Shown: positions 1-9,763, numbered from the stretch's first letter. The stretch: DNA of 64,000 nucleotides from Methylovulum psychrotolerans (GCF_002923755.1 NZ_PGFZ01000007.1:45694-109693); one strand, 5' to 3'. Program-made: numbers and translations. The notes: generated from the sequence alone by a model not told the origin.

Positions 1-1
1 T

Positions 2-709
2 AAGAATGAGGCTTTTGGCGATTATGTGACGGGCAGTGTCGGCTGGCGTTATAACTCAGTGCTGGGCATTAACCCTTTCGCGAGTTTCGGTAATGCTTTT
101 AAGGCTCCGACCTTTAATGAGCTGTATTGGCCGAATACCGGGTTTGGCGGCGGTAATCCGCACTTAAAGCCGGAAGAGTCGCAATCGGTTGAAGTGGGGG
201 TGTCCGGGGTGCATAAACAAGTGCAATGGGAGTTACGCGCGTATCATACCGATGTCGACCAGCTTATTTCCGGCTGGCCGCCTGTCAACATCAATAAGGC
301 GCGTATTGAAGGCATTGAAGCGCAATTGGTGACGGATTTCTTGGGCTGGCATCATAAACTCAATCTGAATTTGTTGAATCCGGTGGATGTGGCGACGGGC
401 CTGCGTTTGCAGCGCCGTGCCGATAAGTCCTTGTCATTTGATTTGTCGCGCTCTATCGGGGTGTTTGATGTTGGGGCGGCGGTGTTGGCGCAAGGCGACC
501 GCCCGGATATTGACTACAATACTTATCCTTATCAGCGCGTCAGTCTGCATGGTTTCGTTACCGTAGATTTGCGTGCCGCTTGGCATATCAATAAAAACTG
601 GCTGCTCAGCGGTAAATTGAACAATTTGCTGGATGAAAATTATCAGACAGTGAATGGTTATAATACCCCTGACCGAAACTTTTTTGTCTCAATCCATTAT
701 AACGATTAA
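2..709 (+). CDS. btuB: TonB-dependent vitamin B12 receptor, C-terminal part (5' truncated by window)
   Basis: This frame is open from the first base, so the plug and first strands of the barrel lie outside the window. The visible 236 codons are the end of an outer-membrane 22-strand beta-barrel receptor. The stretch with ASFGNAFKAPTFNELYWP followed by GNPHLKPEES is a hallmark of TonB-dependent receptors of the BtuB group. The protein ends in an alternating hydrophobic/polar strand with a penultimate aromatic region, as barrel proteins do. BtuB imports cobalamin using TonB energy. The assignment to B12 rather than another siderophore-like ligand is strengthened by the next gene, a BtuM-like cobalamin transporter 108 bases downstream on the same strand. 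No riboswitch can be judged because the gene start is missing. Confidence 0.85.
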   Translation, partial: KNEAFGDYVTGSVGWRYNSVLGINPFASFGNAFKAPTFNELYWPNTGFGGGNPHLKPEESQSVEVGVSGVHKQVQWELRAYHTDVDQLISGWPPVNINKARIEGIEAQLVTDFLGWHHKLNLNLLNPVDVATGLRLQRRADKSLSFDLSRSIGVFDVGAAVLAQGDRPDIDYNTYPYQRVSLHGFVTVDLRAAWHINKNWLLSGKLNNLLDENYQTVNGYNTPDRNFFVSIHYND

Positions 710-817
710 GCTACACGGTATGGGTGTTGTTTGGCCGTTTGGTAACGCCCCGCTGAAGCCTTGAGTAGGGCTTAAATACGGGGTGATGACAGTTTTTTAT
801 GTAATTTGGAGAATCTT

Positions 818-1384
818 ATGAAGTTGACTATGAATAATACGGCTATTTTGCCATTGTTGGCCTTGATGGCGGCGACCCGCGTGCATCATTTCGGTTCGGC
901 GTGGTCTTTGCCGGACGCGTCGCTGGCGGTGTTTTTTCTGGCAGGCCTGTATGTGAGCCAACGGGCTTGGCTGGCGGGTCTGTTACTGGCGGCAGGATTG
1001 TTGGATTATCTGGCGATTAACCAATTTAACGTCAGCGATTGGTGTATGTCGCCTGCTTATGGGTTTCTGATCCCGACTTATGCGGTTATGTGGTTGGCCG
1101 GGCGGTATTGCCGCTTGTTTATGGCGGCGGGCCAACAGGGCTGGTTGTTGTTGATGGCGTTGGCGGCGGCTTCGGCTTCGGTGGCGTTTGTCATTTCCAA
1201 CGGCAGTTTCTTTCTGTTCTCAGGCCGTTATGCCGATATGCCGATGGTGGATTATAGCCTTTCGGTCAGCCAGTATTTTCCCGCTTATGTTGGTGCGGCG
1301 GTGGCTTACGCAGTGGCGGGTTTTGCGGTGGTTAAGGCCGTTGGGGTGTTGATGGCGGCGGTTGGGCAAGAAAAAGCCGTTTAA
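818..1384 (+). CDS. btuM: BtuM-like cobalamin inner-membrane transporter
   Basis: This is a 188-residue, very hydrophobic protein with about five to six membrane segments. It carries the features I associate with the BtuM family: an N-terminal TRVHHF segment, LPDASLAVFFLAGLY, and LLDYLAI followed by a cysteine (residue 76) in DWCMSPAYGFLIP. In the characterised Thiobacillus member the equivalent cysteine contacts the cobalt of B12 and supports decyanation; transport works there without a classical BtuCD ATPase. I chose the ATG at 818 because GGAG lies at 808-811; a TTG 12 bases upstream is less likely. The position directly after btuB supports a two-gene B12 uptake unit: receptor in the outer membrane, BtuM in the inner membrane. 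Family recognition is from motif memory, not a search. Confidence 0.8.
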   Translation: MKLTMNNTAILPLLALMAATRVHHFGSAWSLPDASLAVFFLAGLYVSQRAWLAGLLLAAGLLDYLAINQFNVSDWCMSPAYGFLIPTYAVMWLAGRYCRLFMAAGQQGWLLLMALAAASASVAFVISNGSFFLFSGRYADMPMVDYSLSVSQYFPAYVGAAVAYAVAGFAVVKAVGVLMAAVGQEKAV

Positions 1385-1393
1385 GCCTTTTGT

Positions 1394-1434
1394 AACCCGC
1401 CCAAGGCCAGGGTGTCCCTGGCCTTGGGCGGGTT
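1394..1434. terminator. 19-bp perfect hairpin between convergent genes
   Basis: AACCCGCCCAAGGCCAGGG (1394-1412), a 3-base loop, and its exact complement at 1416-1434. It lies between the stops of btuM (+) and the RTX gene (-), so it could end transcription in both directions. There is no T-tract on either side, so it is not a canonical Rho-independent terminator. Confidence 0.6.
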
Positions 1435-1442
1435 GATACCGT

Positions 1443-3863
1443 TTAGGCGATAAAGCCGTAATCCGCCAAGCTGGTGTTGGCGTTAGTGCCGAGAATGGCG
1501 ATGGTCGTCAATTCGCTGGCGGTCACTTGCGCGTCGGCATTGGCGGCGGTAAATAAGAAAATGCCGCTGGCCGTGCCGTTATCGACCACGAACAAGGCGG
1601 TTTTGCCGACCGTATACGCGGCGGTTGCCGAGCCGATGGCGGCGGCGGCAGAACTGGTGGTGATGCCGCCGCTGATGTTTTGCTGCATAATCACCAATTC
1701 CGCGCTATTGGCAAAACCGCCTGTGCCGGAAGCCCTCACTGCACCGCCGTCCACTAAGGCATTGCCGTTACCGATGTGGATGCCCGCTTGGCTAAACAGC
1801 AATTTATCGGCACCGGCAGCAAAGTCATTGACCACATCAAAGCCTATGGTGCTGTTAAAAATAAATGTATCGGCCCCCGCCCCGCCGGTCAGTTTGTCCG
1901 TACCCGCCCCGCCTGTTAGGGTGTTGGCATTGGCGGTGCCGATCAAGGTGTCGTTAAAGCCGCTGCCAATCAGGCTTTCAAAATTCAATACCGTGTCTGT
2001 TCCAGCCCCTAGGGTATTTTGTGCGCCGCTGATACCTAAGTTGATGCTGACACCTGCGCTGGCGTTGGCGTAGGATACCGTGTCGGTGCCGTCCAGGCCA
2101 TTCAGGATGTTGTTGCCGGACGTACCGGAGAGGGTGTTGTTGAGGGCGTTGCCCGTGCCGTTTAATCCCCCTGCGCCTAAGAGGTTCAAGTTTTCCAGTT
2201 GGCTGCCCAAGGTATAAGGGATACTGCTGTTAACGGTATCTAGGCCGGAGTAATCGCTGATGACATCGCCCGCATTATCAATAAAATAGGTGTCGTTGCC
2301 TTCGCGCCCGTTCATATAGTCGGCACCGCCTGCCCCGTTCAGGATGTTGTTGCCTGCATTCCCTGCTAAGGTATCGTTACCTGCTTGGCTACCCGTGAGG
2401 TTTTCGATATTGCTTAAAGAATCCCCTAAGGCATCGCCGCCTGTGGCGGTGTTATCCCAGAGCCGGACAGTTACGGGGAAGGCCGAATCAAGGTAGCTGG
2501 CGGTATCGGTGCCTGTGCTGCCATCTAAGCTATCTCTGCCTGTGCCGCCCGTTAAAATATCGTCACCCGCCCCGCCGTTGAGGGTGTCATTATCGCCGCC
2601 ACCGAATAATTTGTCGTTGCCAGCACCACCAAAAAGTACGTCTCTTCCGTCATTGTTGTTGCCGCTAGGGCTGCTGCTTAGGTAGCCATATACTACATCG
2701 TCGCCCTGTTCGCCGAACAAGCGGTCGTTACCTGTGCCGCCGGATAGGCTATCGTTACCTAAGCCACCAAATAAGTCGTCGTTCTTGTTGTTGATGTCTG
2801 GATTGGTATCGCCCGTCAACGTGTTGTTGGTGTTGGCGGTCGCTAAGATGGCATTGCCCGCCGTCAGGCTACCTGGTAGGACATGGAGGAAAAAAACGTC
2901 ATTTTCAAAACCATTGGCATAATAAATAAGCGCGGAATCAAGAGTGGTGGAGAGAAAGCTGAGGGCTTTAATGGTGTCAAAGTCGCTGATGCCCAGGGCG
3001 GTTACGTCAATTTTATCTTGGGTGACATCAAAATCGGTGATGGTGTCATTTTGCGAACCGCCGCCGAAGTTTAAGACAAAAGTGTCGGGGCCTGCACCCC
3101 CAGTCATAAAATCGTTGCCTGAACCGCCATCCAATTTGTCGTTACCGTCGCCGCCAAATAATTGGTCGTTGCCAGTGCCGCCGAAAATTTTGTCGTTACC
3201 CGCGCCGCCGTATAATAAGTCGGTGTCGCCGTTCGCCGTGCCGTAAACGGTGCTGGCAGTGTTGCCATAGAGAATATCATCGCCGCCTTCGCCGAATAAG
3301 CGGTCATTGCCGAGGCCTCCTGAGAGGATATCGTTACCGAGGCCACCGAACAGGTCGTCTTTCATGTTGCCGCCGTTCAGGGTGTCGTTGCTGATGTTAG
3401 TGGCAAAGATAAAGTTCGCGGCGAACAGGTCGTCTTTGCGGATGCCGACCATGAGGGTAGTTGTCCAAATGTCATTACGCGAAAAGCCTAAGACAGCGTT
3501 ATTATTGCTATCTTCGAATAAGAGGCTTTGTAGGGTGGCAAAATCGGCAATGCCCAACTGTCTCAGGTCGATGCGGTCTGCACCCAGCTCGAAATCGGAG
3601 ATACTGTTACCGATAGAGGTGCTTTCGGTATCAATGACGAAGGTGTCTTGTCCCGCCCCGCCGATGTAATAATCGCTGCCGTTGCCGCCGTCTAAAATAT
3701 CGTTGCCGTTACCGCCGTAGAGGGTATCATTGCCGTCACCACCGTAGAGGGTGTCGTTACCGTCAAGCCCTACCAGTACATCATCTCCGCCTAAACCCAA
3801 AATTTGGTCGTTACCTGCCGTGCCGTTCAGTTGTTCGCCTGCATTAGTGCCTGTGATTGCCAT
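1443..3863 (-). CDS. RTX (hemolysin-type calcium-binding repeat) secreted protein
   Basis: An 806-residue acidic, glycine/aspartate-rich protein built from RTX nonapeptides such as GGDGNDTLYGG. Blocks lie at roughly residues 16-75, 155-265, 345-455, 495-520 and 635-665. Such repeats bind calcium after export, and these proteins normally leave through type I secretion without a cleaved signal peptide; none is seen here. Short segments of the form DxFV...DF...DxID...LGIxDF occur at about 73-110 and 260-300, and DDLFGGLGND occurs at about 169 and 363, so a unit of about 190 residues is duplicated. The C-terminus (SLADYGFIA) resembles an uncleaved secretion tail. I start at 3863 because AAGGA sits about 8 bases upstream; a longer frame to 3962 lacks this. 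No enzymatic domain is visible; an adhesin or S-layer-like role is only a guess. No transporter genes are adjacent. Confidence 0.85.
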   Translation of the reverse strand: MAITGTNAGEQLNGTAGNDQILGLGGDDVLVGLDGNDTLYGGDGNDTLYGGNGNDILDGGNGSDYYIGGAGQDTFVIDTESTSIGNSISDFELGADRIDLRQLGIADFATLQSLLFEDSNNNAVLGFSRNDIWTTTLMVGIRKDDLFAANFIFATNISNDTLNGGNMKDDLFGGLGNDILSGGLGNDRLFGEGGDDILYGNTASTVYGTANGDTDLLYGGAGNDKIFGGTGNDQLFGGDGNDKLDGGSGNDFMTGGAGPDTFVLNFGGGSQNDTITDFDVTQDKIDVTALGISDFDTIKALSFLSTTLDSALIYYANGFENDVFFLHVLPGSLTAGNAILATANTNNTLTGDTNPDINNKNDDLFGGLGNDSLSGGTGNDRLFGEQGDDVVYGYLSSSPSGNNNDGRDVLFGGAGNDKLFGGGDNDTLNGGAGDDILTGGTGRDSLDGSTGTDTASYLDSAFPVTVRLWDNTATGGDALGDSLSNIENLTGSQAGNDTLAGNAGNNILNGAGGADYMNGREGNDTYFIDNAGDVISDYSGLDTVNSSIPYTLGSQLENLNLLGAGGLNGTGNALNNTLSGTSGNNILNGLDGTDTVSYANASAGVSINLGISGAQNTLGAGTDTVLNFESLIGSGFNDTLIGTANANTLTGGAGTDKLTGGAGADTFIFNSTIGFDVVNDFAAGADKLLFSQAGIHIGNGNALVDGGAVRASGTGGFANSAELVIMQQNISGGITTSSAAAAIGSATAAYTVGKTALFVVDNGTASGIFLFTAANADAQVTASELTTIAILGTNANTSLADYGFIA

Positions 3864-4048
3864 AAGATTATCCTTGTTAAGTAAGGTGTTAAAGAGGAGG
3901 GTAGAAGCTTTGCAAAGCTTGGCGGGTGTCGCCGCCATTATCCGCTTGAAGCTGGGCGACATTCAAGAAATTATTAGACAGAATATTTTTGTGTAACTTG
4001 GTAAAATGTTCCGTGAACTTTTTCATGCCAACTGTCCGTGAGTTAACT

Positions 4049-6553
4049 ATGCCTAATAAAATATTCAAGAAAAGCCAACCCAAGCCCAGTATTACCTTAG
4101 TGCCTAGTTTGGGTTTGGATGTTGATGACCTTGTTACCGATTTTAAGCGTAATTATAGCCATCGTCTAGGCCGCGACCAAAACTGCCGCTCGCCACATTA
4201 TGCTTACGAGGCTTTATCGCTGACCGTCAGTGACCGTCTGATAGAGCGGTGGAAAAACACTTACAATGCCTATCGTGACCAGGATTGCCGCCGTGCTTAT
4301 TATCTGTCAATGGAGTTTCTGATGGGGCGGACGCTGAGCAACGCCATGCTCAACCTCGGCATCAGCGATGCGGTGCACAAAGCCATGCATGACGTAGGGT
4401 TAGAGTTGGAAGAGTTGTTGGAAAGCGAACCCGACGCAGGTTTGGGTAACGGCGGCTTGGGACGCTTGGCGGCTTGTTTTATCGACAGTTGCGCGACTTT
4501 GCAATTACCTGTGACCGGGTACGGCTTGCGTTACGAGTACGGGATGTTTACGCAAACTATTGCCAATGGCGAACAGGTGGAAAAGCCTGACCATTGGCTG
4601 CGCTATGGGAATATCTGGGAAATAGAGCGTTCCGAATACGCTTACCGTATCAAGTTTGGCGGCCATACCGAGCGGCATATTGACGAAAACGGTAATGTGC
4701 GGGTGTGTTGGTTGGATACCCATGACATTTTGGCGATCCCTTATGACACCCCAGTACCCGGCTATCAAAACGGCACGGTCAATACCTTGCGCTTATGGAA
4801 AGCGGCCGCTACCGAAGAGTTTGATTTGCAGGAGTTTAATGCGGGTGATTATGCCGAGTCGGTAGCGGCAAAAAACACCGCCGAAAATATCACGATGGTC
4901 TTGTATCCTAACGATGCCAATGAAAACGGTAAGGCATTACGCCTGCGCCAACAATATTTGCTGGCTTCAGCCAGTTTGCAAGATGTGATTGCCGGTTGGG
5001 TGCGCGATCATGGTCGGCATTTTGCCCATTTTGCCGAAAAAAACTGCTTTCAGCTCAATGATACCCACCCCAGTATCGCGGTGGCGGAACTGATGCGCCT
5101 GTTAATGGACATTCATGGCTTAAGCTGGGATGCGGCTTGGAAAATTACCCGAAACACGATGGCGTATACTAACCATACTCTGTTGCCGGAAGCATTGGAG
5201 CGTTGGTCGGTCGGCCTGTTCAAGCAGTTGCTGCCTAGGTTGATGGAAATTATTTTTGAAATTAACGCCCATTTCTTGGCCGAAGTGTCCACACATTGGC
5301 CGGGTGACAATGAGCGCTTAAAACGTATGTCCTTAATTGAGGAAGGCCCGCAGCAATATGTCCGCATGGCGTATTTGGCGATAGTCGGCAGTTATTCGGT
5401 CAATGGTGTGGCGGAACTGCATTCTAAGCTGTTGCAACAAGGCTTGTTCCGGGATTTTTATGAGCTATGGCCGCAAAAATTCAATAACAAAACCAATGGG
5501 GTCACGCCCCGCCGCTGGTTGGCGGCCTGTAACCCTGAATTGGCTGAGCTATTGACCGAAACCATCGGTGATGGCTGGATAACGGATTTGTCAGAGTTGC
5601 AAAAACTCAAACCGTTTGCCGAGGATAAAAAATTCCGCAAACGTTGGCATACCGTCCAACAGGAAGCTAAACAGCGGTTGATTGATTTTAAAAAGCAGGA
5701 ATTGGATGTGGACTTAAAGGTCAATGCCTTGTTTGATGTCCAGGTTAAGCGTATCCATGAATATAAACGTCAGTTACTGAATGTCCTGCATGTTATCCAT
5801 CTGTATGACCGTATCAAACGCGGTGACATCGCCAATTGGACGAACCGTTGTGTGTTGATTGGCGGTAAGGCCGCGCCGGGGTATTTCATGGCGAAAAAAA
5901 TCATTAAATTGATTAATAATGTCGCTAATGTCATTAACCATGACCCCGAAGTGGGCGATAAGCTCAAGCTGGTGTTTTTGCCGAATTACCGTGTCTCGGC
6001 AATGGAAAAGATTTGTCCGGGCACGGATTTGTCGGAACAGATTTCCACGGCGGGTAAGGAAGCGTCCGGTACGGGTAATATGAAGTTTATGATGAACGGA
6101 GCCTTGACTATCGGCACTTTAGACGGTGCGAATATTGAGATTAGGGAAGAGGTGGGCGACGATAATTTCTTTTTGTTTGGCTTGACCGAAAGCCAGGTGG
6201 AAGAACTGCGCCACCATTACGACCCGGTGTCGATGATCGAAAACGATGTCGATTTAAAACGGGTGTTGATGCTGCTGGAATGCGGGCATTTTAGCCAATT
6301 TGAACCGGGTATTTTTGATGCGGTGATCGCCTCGCTGAAAAGTCCGCAAGATCCGTGGATGACGGTGGCAGATTTCCGCAGTTTTATCGATGCCCAAAAA
6401 CAAGTGGAAAAGGCTTATAAAGACCAAGACCGCTGGACAAGAATGAGTATCTTAAACTGCGCGGGTAGCGGTAAGTTTTCTACTGACCGGACGATTAATG
6501 AATATAATCAGGAAATATGGAAACTGACCCCTGTGCCGATCAGCCACCCTTAA
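4049..6553 (+). CDS. glgP: Glycogen/starch/alpha-glucan phosphorylase
   Basis: An 834-residue family GT35 enzyme that phosphorolyses the non-reducing ends of alpha-1,4-glucans to give glucose 1-phosphate. Recognisable segments are RAYYLSMEFLMGR near the N-terminus, EPDAGLGNGGLGRLAACF, the KRIHEYKRQLLN region, and the pyridoxal-phosphate site GTGNMKFMMNGALTIGTLDG, in which the lysine (about residue 679) would form the Schiff base. Length matches the family. I took the ATG at 4049, which gives the normal N-terminus; upstream in-frame starts at 4025 and 3989 are possible, and none has a strong ribosome site. Methanotrophs commonly store glycogen, so this is a carbon-reserve gene. It is followed after 2 bases by trmL, suggesting co-transcription. 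Confidence 0.95.
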   Translation: MPNKIFKKSQPKPSITLVPSLGLDVDDLVTDFKRNYSHRLGRDQNCRSPHYAYEALSLTVSDRLIERWKNTYNAYRDQDCRRAYYLSMEFLMGRTLSNAMLNLGISDAVHKAMHDVGLELEELLESEPDAGLGNGGLGRLAACFIDSCATLQLPVTGYGLRYEYGMFTQTIANGEQVEKPDHWLRYGNIWEIERSEYAYRIKFGGHTERHIDENGNVRVCWLDTHDILAIPYDTPVPGYQNGTVNTLRLWKAAATEEFDLQEFNAGDYAESVAAKNTAENITMVLYPNDANENGKALRLRQQYLLASASLQDVIAGWVRDHGRHFAHFAEKNCFQLNDTHPSIAVAELMRLLMDIHGLSWDAAWKITRNTMAYTNHTLLPEALERWSVGLFKQLLPRLMEIIFEINAHFLAEVSTHWPGDNERLKRMSLIEEGPQQYVRMAYLAIVGSYSVNGVAELHSKLLQQGLFRDFYELWPQKFNNKTNGVTPRRWLAACNPELAELLTETIGDGWITDLSELQKLKPFAEDKKFRKRWHTVQQEAKQRLIDFKKQELDVDLKVNALFDVQVKRIHEYKRQLLNVLHVIHLYDRIKRGDIANWTNRCVLIGGKAAPGYFMAKKIIKLINNVANVINHDPEVGDKLKLVFLPNYRVSAMEKICPGTDLSEQISTAGKEASGTGNMKFMMNGALTIGTLDGANIEIREEVGDDNFFLFGLTESQVEELRHHYDPVSMIENDVDLKRVLMLLECGHFSQFEPGIFDAVIASLKSPQDPWMTVADFRSFIDAQKQVEKAYKDQDRWTRMSILNCAGSGKFSTDRTINEYNQEIWKLTPVPISHP

Positions 6554-6555
6554 GC

Positions 6556-7026
6556 ATGTTCCATATTGTTTTATACGAGCCGGAAATCCCCGCCAATACC
6601 GGCAATATTATCCGCTTATGTGCCAATGCGGGGGCATCGTTGCATTTGCTTAAACCCTTGGGGTTTGCGATGGACGATAAGAAGTTGCGCAGGGCAGGGC
6701 TGGATTACCACGAATGGGTAACGGTGCAAACCCATGACTCGTTGGCGGATTTTCTGGCGGCGGTTAAGCCGGCGCGGCTATTTGCGCTGACCACCAAAGG
6801 CCGCCAGCGGGTTTGTGATGCGGCTTTTCAGGCGGGTGACGCGCTGTTGTTCGGCCCTGAAACCCGTGGCTTGCCGCCTGAGGTGTTGGCGGCTTGCGGC
6901 GAACCGCAGTGCTTGTATCTGCCGATGCAGGCGGAAAGCCGGAGCCTGAATTTGTCCAATACCGTGGCGATTGTGTTATACGAAGCGTGGCGGCAAATGA
7001 ATTTTGCCGGGGCTTTGGTGAAGTAA
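6556..7026 (+). CDS. trmL: tRNA (cytidine/uridine-34 2'-O)-methyltransferase TrmL
   Basis: A 156-residue SPOUT-fold enzyme that methylates the 2'-OH of the wobble base of leucine tRNAs using S-adenosylmethionine. The N-terminal LYEPEIPANTGNIIRLCAN, the central LFGPETRGLP, and the C-terminal RSLNLSNTVAIVLYE are the three SpoU/TrmL motifs that form the trefoil knot and the SAM site. Length equals the usual 155-160 residues. The start ATG at 6556 lies 2 bases after the glgP stop, so translation is probably coupled; a longer in-frame start inside glgP is not needed. Confidence 0.93.
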   Translation: MFHIVLYEPEIPANTGNIIRLCANAGASLHLLKPLGFAMDDKKLRRAGLDYHEWVTVQTHDSLADFLAAVKPARLFALTTKGRQRVCDAAFQAGDALLFGPETRGLPPEVLAACGEPQCLYLPMQAESRSLNLSNTVAIVLYEAWRQMNFAGALVK

Positions 7027-7087
7027 AGGCATACCTAGCGCCCGCTAGCGGTGCGGGCCGGTTTTAGCCACCAATGAGGCTGTTTTT

Positions 7088-7225
7088 ATGTGGATTATTA
7101 TTTTTATCGTCGCCGTGCTGTTTGTCTTAGGCAGTGCCTTGCTGTTATTGCGCTCGGCGAACATGCCGAAAATCCCCGCACAGCTAAAATCAAAGCCTTA
7201 TGATGACGATGATAGCGGGTGGTGA
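7088..7225 (+). CDS. Small single-pass membrane protein (DUF2897-like)
   Basis: A 45-codon gene. GAGG lies at 7076-7079 with 8 bases to the ATG, a good ribosome site. The product is one hydrophobic helix (WIIIFIVAVLFVLGSALLLL), then RSANMPKIP, and an acidic tail ending DDDDSGW. The layout of an N-terminal helix followed by a short SANM-like basic turn resembles the DUF2897 family of small gammaproteobacterial membrane proteins, but I cannot verify that by search. It sits between trmL and uvrB on the same strand. Function is unknown. Confidence 0.6.
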   Translation: MWIIIFIVAVLFVLGSALLLLRSANMPKIPAQLKSKPYDDDDSGW

Positions 7226-7260
7226 TGTGTTTTTTGTTGTTTTCAGCCTAACGGAATCCC

Positions 7261-9264
7261 GTGCAAAAACCGTTTAAAATCCATAGCCGTTTCCAGCCTG
7301 CGGGCGACCAGCCGACTGCCATCCGGCAGTTGGTTGAGGGTTTGCAAGATGGCGAAGTCCACCAGACCCTGTTAGGGGTCACGGGTTCGGGCAAAACCTT
7401 CACGATTGCCAATGTCATTGATCAGGTGCAGCGTCCGGCGCTGATTATGGCGCCTAATAAGACCTTGGCGGCGCAGCTCTACGGGGAGATGAAGGAGTTT
7501 TTCCCGGAGAACAGTGTCGAGTATTTCGTTTCCTATTACGACTATTACCAGCCGGAAGCCTATGTCCCCGCATCCGATACCTTTATCGACAAAGACGCGT
7601 CGTTGAACGAACACATTGAGCAGATGCGTTTGTCGGCCACCAAAGCTTTGTTGGAGCGTAAAGATACCATTGTGGTGGCGACGGTGTCGGCAATTTATGG
7701 CTTGGGGGAACCGGAGTCGTATTTCCAGATGGTGCTGCATTTGGTCAAAGGCGATTTGTTGGAGCAGCGCACTTTATTGCGCCGTTTGGCGGAAATGCAG
7801 TATACCCGCAACGATGTCGAATTACGGCGGGCGACCTATCGGGTGCGCGGTGAGGTGATCGACATTTTTCCGGCGGAGTCCGACAGCGAGGCGTTGCGGG
7901 TCGAGTTGTTCGATAATGAGGTGGAACGCTTATCGTTGTTTGACCCGTTAACGGGGGAGATTATCAGCCGTATCGCCCGTTATACCGTCTATCCGAAAAC
8001 CCATTATGTGACCCCGCGCGAGCAATTGCTGGCGGCGGTGGATGCGATTAAGCTGGAGTTGAAAGAGCGGGTGCTGCAATTGGAAGCCGCCAATAAGCTG
8101 GTCGAGGCGCAACGGCTGGAGCAGCGCACCTTGTTTGATATTGAGATGATTTTGGAAGTCGGCTATTGTTCGGGGATAGAAAATTATTCGCGCTATTTGT
8201 CCGGCAGTGCCGCAGGCGAGCCGCCGCCGACCATGTTCGATTATCTGCCCGACGATGCCATTGTGGTGATTGACGAAAGCCATGTGACTGTGCCGCAAAT
8301 CGGCGCGATGTATAAGGGCGACCGTTCGCGTAAAGAAACCTTGGTGCAATACGGTTTCCGTTTGCCGTCGGCTTTGGATAACAGGCCGTTGACTTTTGCC
8401 GAGTTTGAGCAAAAAACCCCGCAACGCATTTATGTCTCGGCCACACCGGGGGCTTATGAAAAAGCCCATTCCGGGGTATTTGTCGAACAGGTGGTCAGGC
8501 CGACAGGGTTATTGGACCCTGTGGTGGAGGTGCGTCCGGCAGTGACCCAAGTCGATGATTTGCTCTCGGAGATTCATAAGCGGGTGGTGTTGAAGGAAAG
8601 GGTCTTGGTAACGACGCTGACCAAGCGCATGGCGGAGGATTTGACCGAATACTTGACCGAGCATGGCGTTAAGGTACGCTATCTGCATTCGGATATTGAT
8701 ACGGTCGAGCGGGTCGAGATTATCCGTGATTTGCGCTTAGGTCAGTTTGACGTGCTGGTCGGCATTAACCTCTTGCGCGAGGGCTTGGACATTCCTGAGG
8801 TGTCCTTGGTGGCGATACTGGATGCCGATAAGGAAGGTTTTTTGCGCTCGGTGGTGTCTTTGGTGCAGACTATAGGCCGCGCCGCGCGTAATGTCAGCGG
8901 CAAGGCCATTTTGTACGGTGATAAGATTACCGCGTCTATGGCTAGGGCCATTGATGAAACCGACCGCCGCCGCGAAAAACAGCATCTGTTTAATACCCAG
9001 CACCAGATTGAACCGAAAACCATTTTTAAATCCATTACCGATATTTTGCAAGTCGCCATCCCCGGTTCCGGCGGTTCGGGTAAGGCCGTCGCTAAGGTGG
9101 CTGAGGCCGGTGCCGATTACACGGTCATGACCCCTAAGCAGTTAGCGAAAACGCTTAAGCAATTGGAGGAGTCTATGTATCAGCACGCGAAAAATCTGGA
9201 GTTTGAGCAGGCCGCTAAAATCAGGGATGAGATAAAGCGCTTACAGGTGCAACTGTTGGTGTGA
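7261..9264 (+). CDS. uvrB: Excinuclease ABC subunit B
   Basis: A 667-residue nucleotide excision repair helicase-like protein that receives damaged DNA from UvrA and positions UvrC. Walker A is [13 protein letters not shown] at about residue 40. The beta-hairpin region is seen as [12 protein letters not shown], Walker B as VVIDESHVT, the helicase motifs as [21 protein letters not shown] and QTIGRAARN, and the C-terminal UVR motif as [19 protein letters not shown]. The start is GTG at 7261; length agrees with the family (660-680). It converges with the minus-strand DCC gene with only 2 bases between the stops. Confidence 0.97.
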   Translation: MQKPFKIHSRFQPAGDQPTAIRQLVEGLQDGEVHQTLLGVTGSGKTFTIANVIDQVQRPALIMAPNKTLAAQLYGEMKEFFPENSVEYFVSYYDYYQPEAYVPASDTFIDKDASLNEHIEQMRLSATKALLERKDTIVVATVSAIYGLGEPESYFQMVLHLVKGDLLEQRTLLRRLAEMQYTRNDVELRRATYRVRGEVIDIFPAESDSEALRVELFDNEVERLSLFDPLTGEIISRIARYTVYPKTHYVTPREQLLAAVDAIKLELKERVLQLEAANKLVEAQRLEQRTLFDIEMILEVGYCSGIENYSRYLSGSAAGEPPPTMFDYLPDDAIVVIDESHVTVPQIGAMYKGDRSRKETLVQYGFRLPSALDNRPLTFAEFEQKTPQRIYVSATPGAYEKAHSGVFVEQVVRPTGLLDPVVEVRPAVTQVDDLLSEIHKRVVLKERVLVTTLTKRMAEDLTEYLTEHGVKVRYLHSDIDTVERVEIIRDLRLGQFDVLVGINLLREGLDIPEVSLVAILDADKEGFLRSVVSLVQTIGRAARNVSGKAILYGDKITASMARAIDETDRRREKQHLFNTQHQIEPKTIFKSITDILQVAIPGSGGSGKAVAKVAEAGADYTVMTPKQLAKTLKQLEESMYQHAKNLEFEQAAKIRDEIKRLQVQLLV

Positions 9265-9266
9265 GG

Positions 9267-9677
9267 CTAGTCGGGCTTACCGATCCTGCATTGGCCGTCT
9301 GTGCATCTGCCGCCGCCTAACCGACTGCCTATACCCAATCTGTACCGGGCAAACAGCCGATAGAGCAGGGCAAAGGCGGGGCTGAGCAGCGGCCAGCCAG
9401 TCGGTGCCAGCAGCCAGCCCAAACCGACGGCTTGGTAAGCGGCGCGGAACACTGGCATACCGATGAGCAGGGTGCCGTCTGCCTGTAGGCCATGGATTTC
9501 TGCCAGCATGTCCGCGTAGGTTTTACCGTAGGCTTCGGCTTGGAAGTCTGGCGCGTTGATGTCTTGTAAGATTAAGCGGCCTTGGCGGTTGCAACGCCGT
9601 AGCCAAGCCACTTCGGCTTGGCATATAGGGCAGAGGCCATCGTAAAACAGGGTGAATTGGGGTGGCGGTATGGTCAT
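9267..9677 (-). CDS. DCC-family thiol-disulfide oxidoreductase-like protein (DUF393)
   Basis: A 136-residue protein with the N-terminal signature FTLFYDGLCPICQAEV, whose D-x-x-C-x-x-C gives the DCC family its name and suggests a thioredoxin-like redox site. The middle contains LIGMPVFRAAYQAVGLGW, typical of the family. The C-terminus has two extra cysteines (GRCTDGQCRIG). The substrate is not known. It is transcribed away from mepA, sharing a 56-90 base upstream region with it. Confidence 0.85.
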   Translation of the reverse strand: MTIPPPQFTLFYDGLCPICQAEVAWLRRCNRQGRLILQDINAPDFQAEAYGKTYADMLAEIHGLQADGTLLIGMPVFRAAYQAVGLGWLLAPTGWPLLSPAFALLYRLFARYRLGIGSRLGGGRCTDGQCRIGKPD

Positions 9678-9763
9678 CTGGGTTCCTGTGGGCGAACGGT
9701 TGTTGGGTAGTGTAAAATAATTTTTCTTTTACCGTGATTATATCGGGTGTAGCCGTGTTAAAA

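Noticed and set aside
1474..2073. 199-codon plus-strand frame opposite the RTX gene
   Set aside because: It is the complement of repetitive RTX codons, giving proline/alanine-rich low-complexity protein. The RTX frame explains the region.
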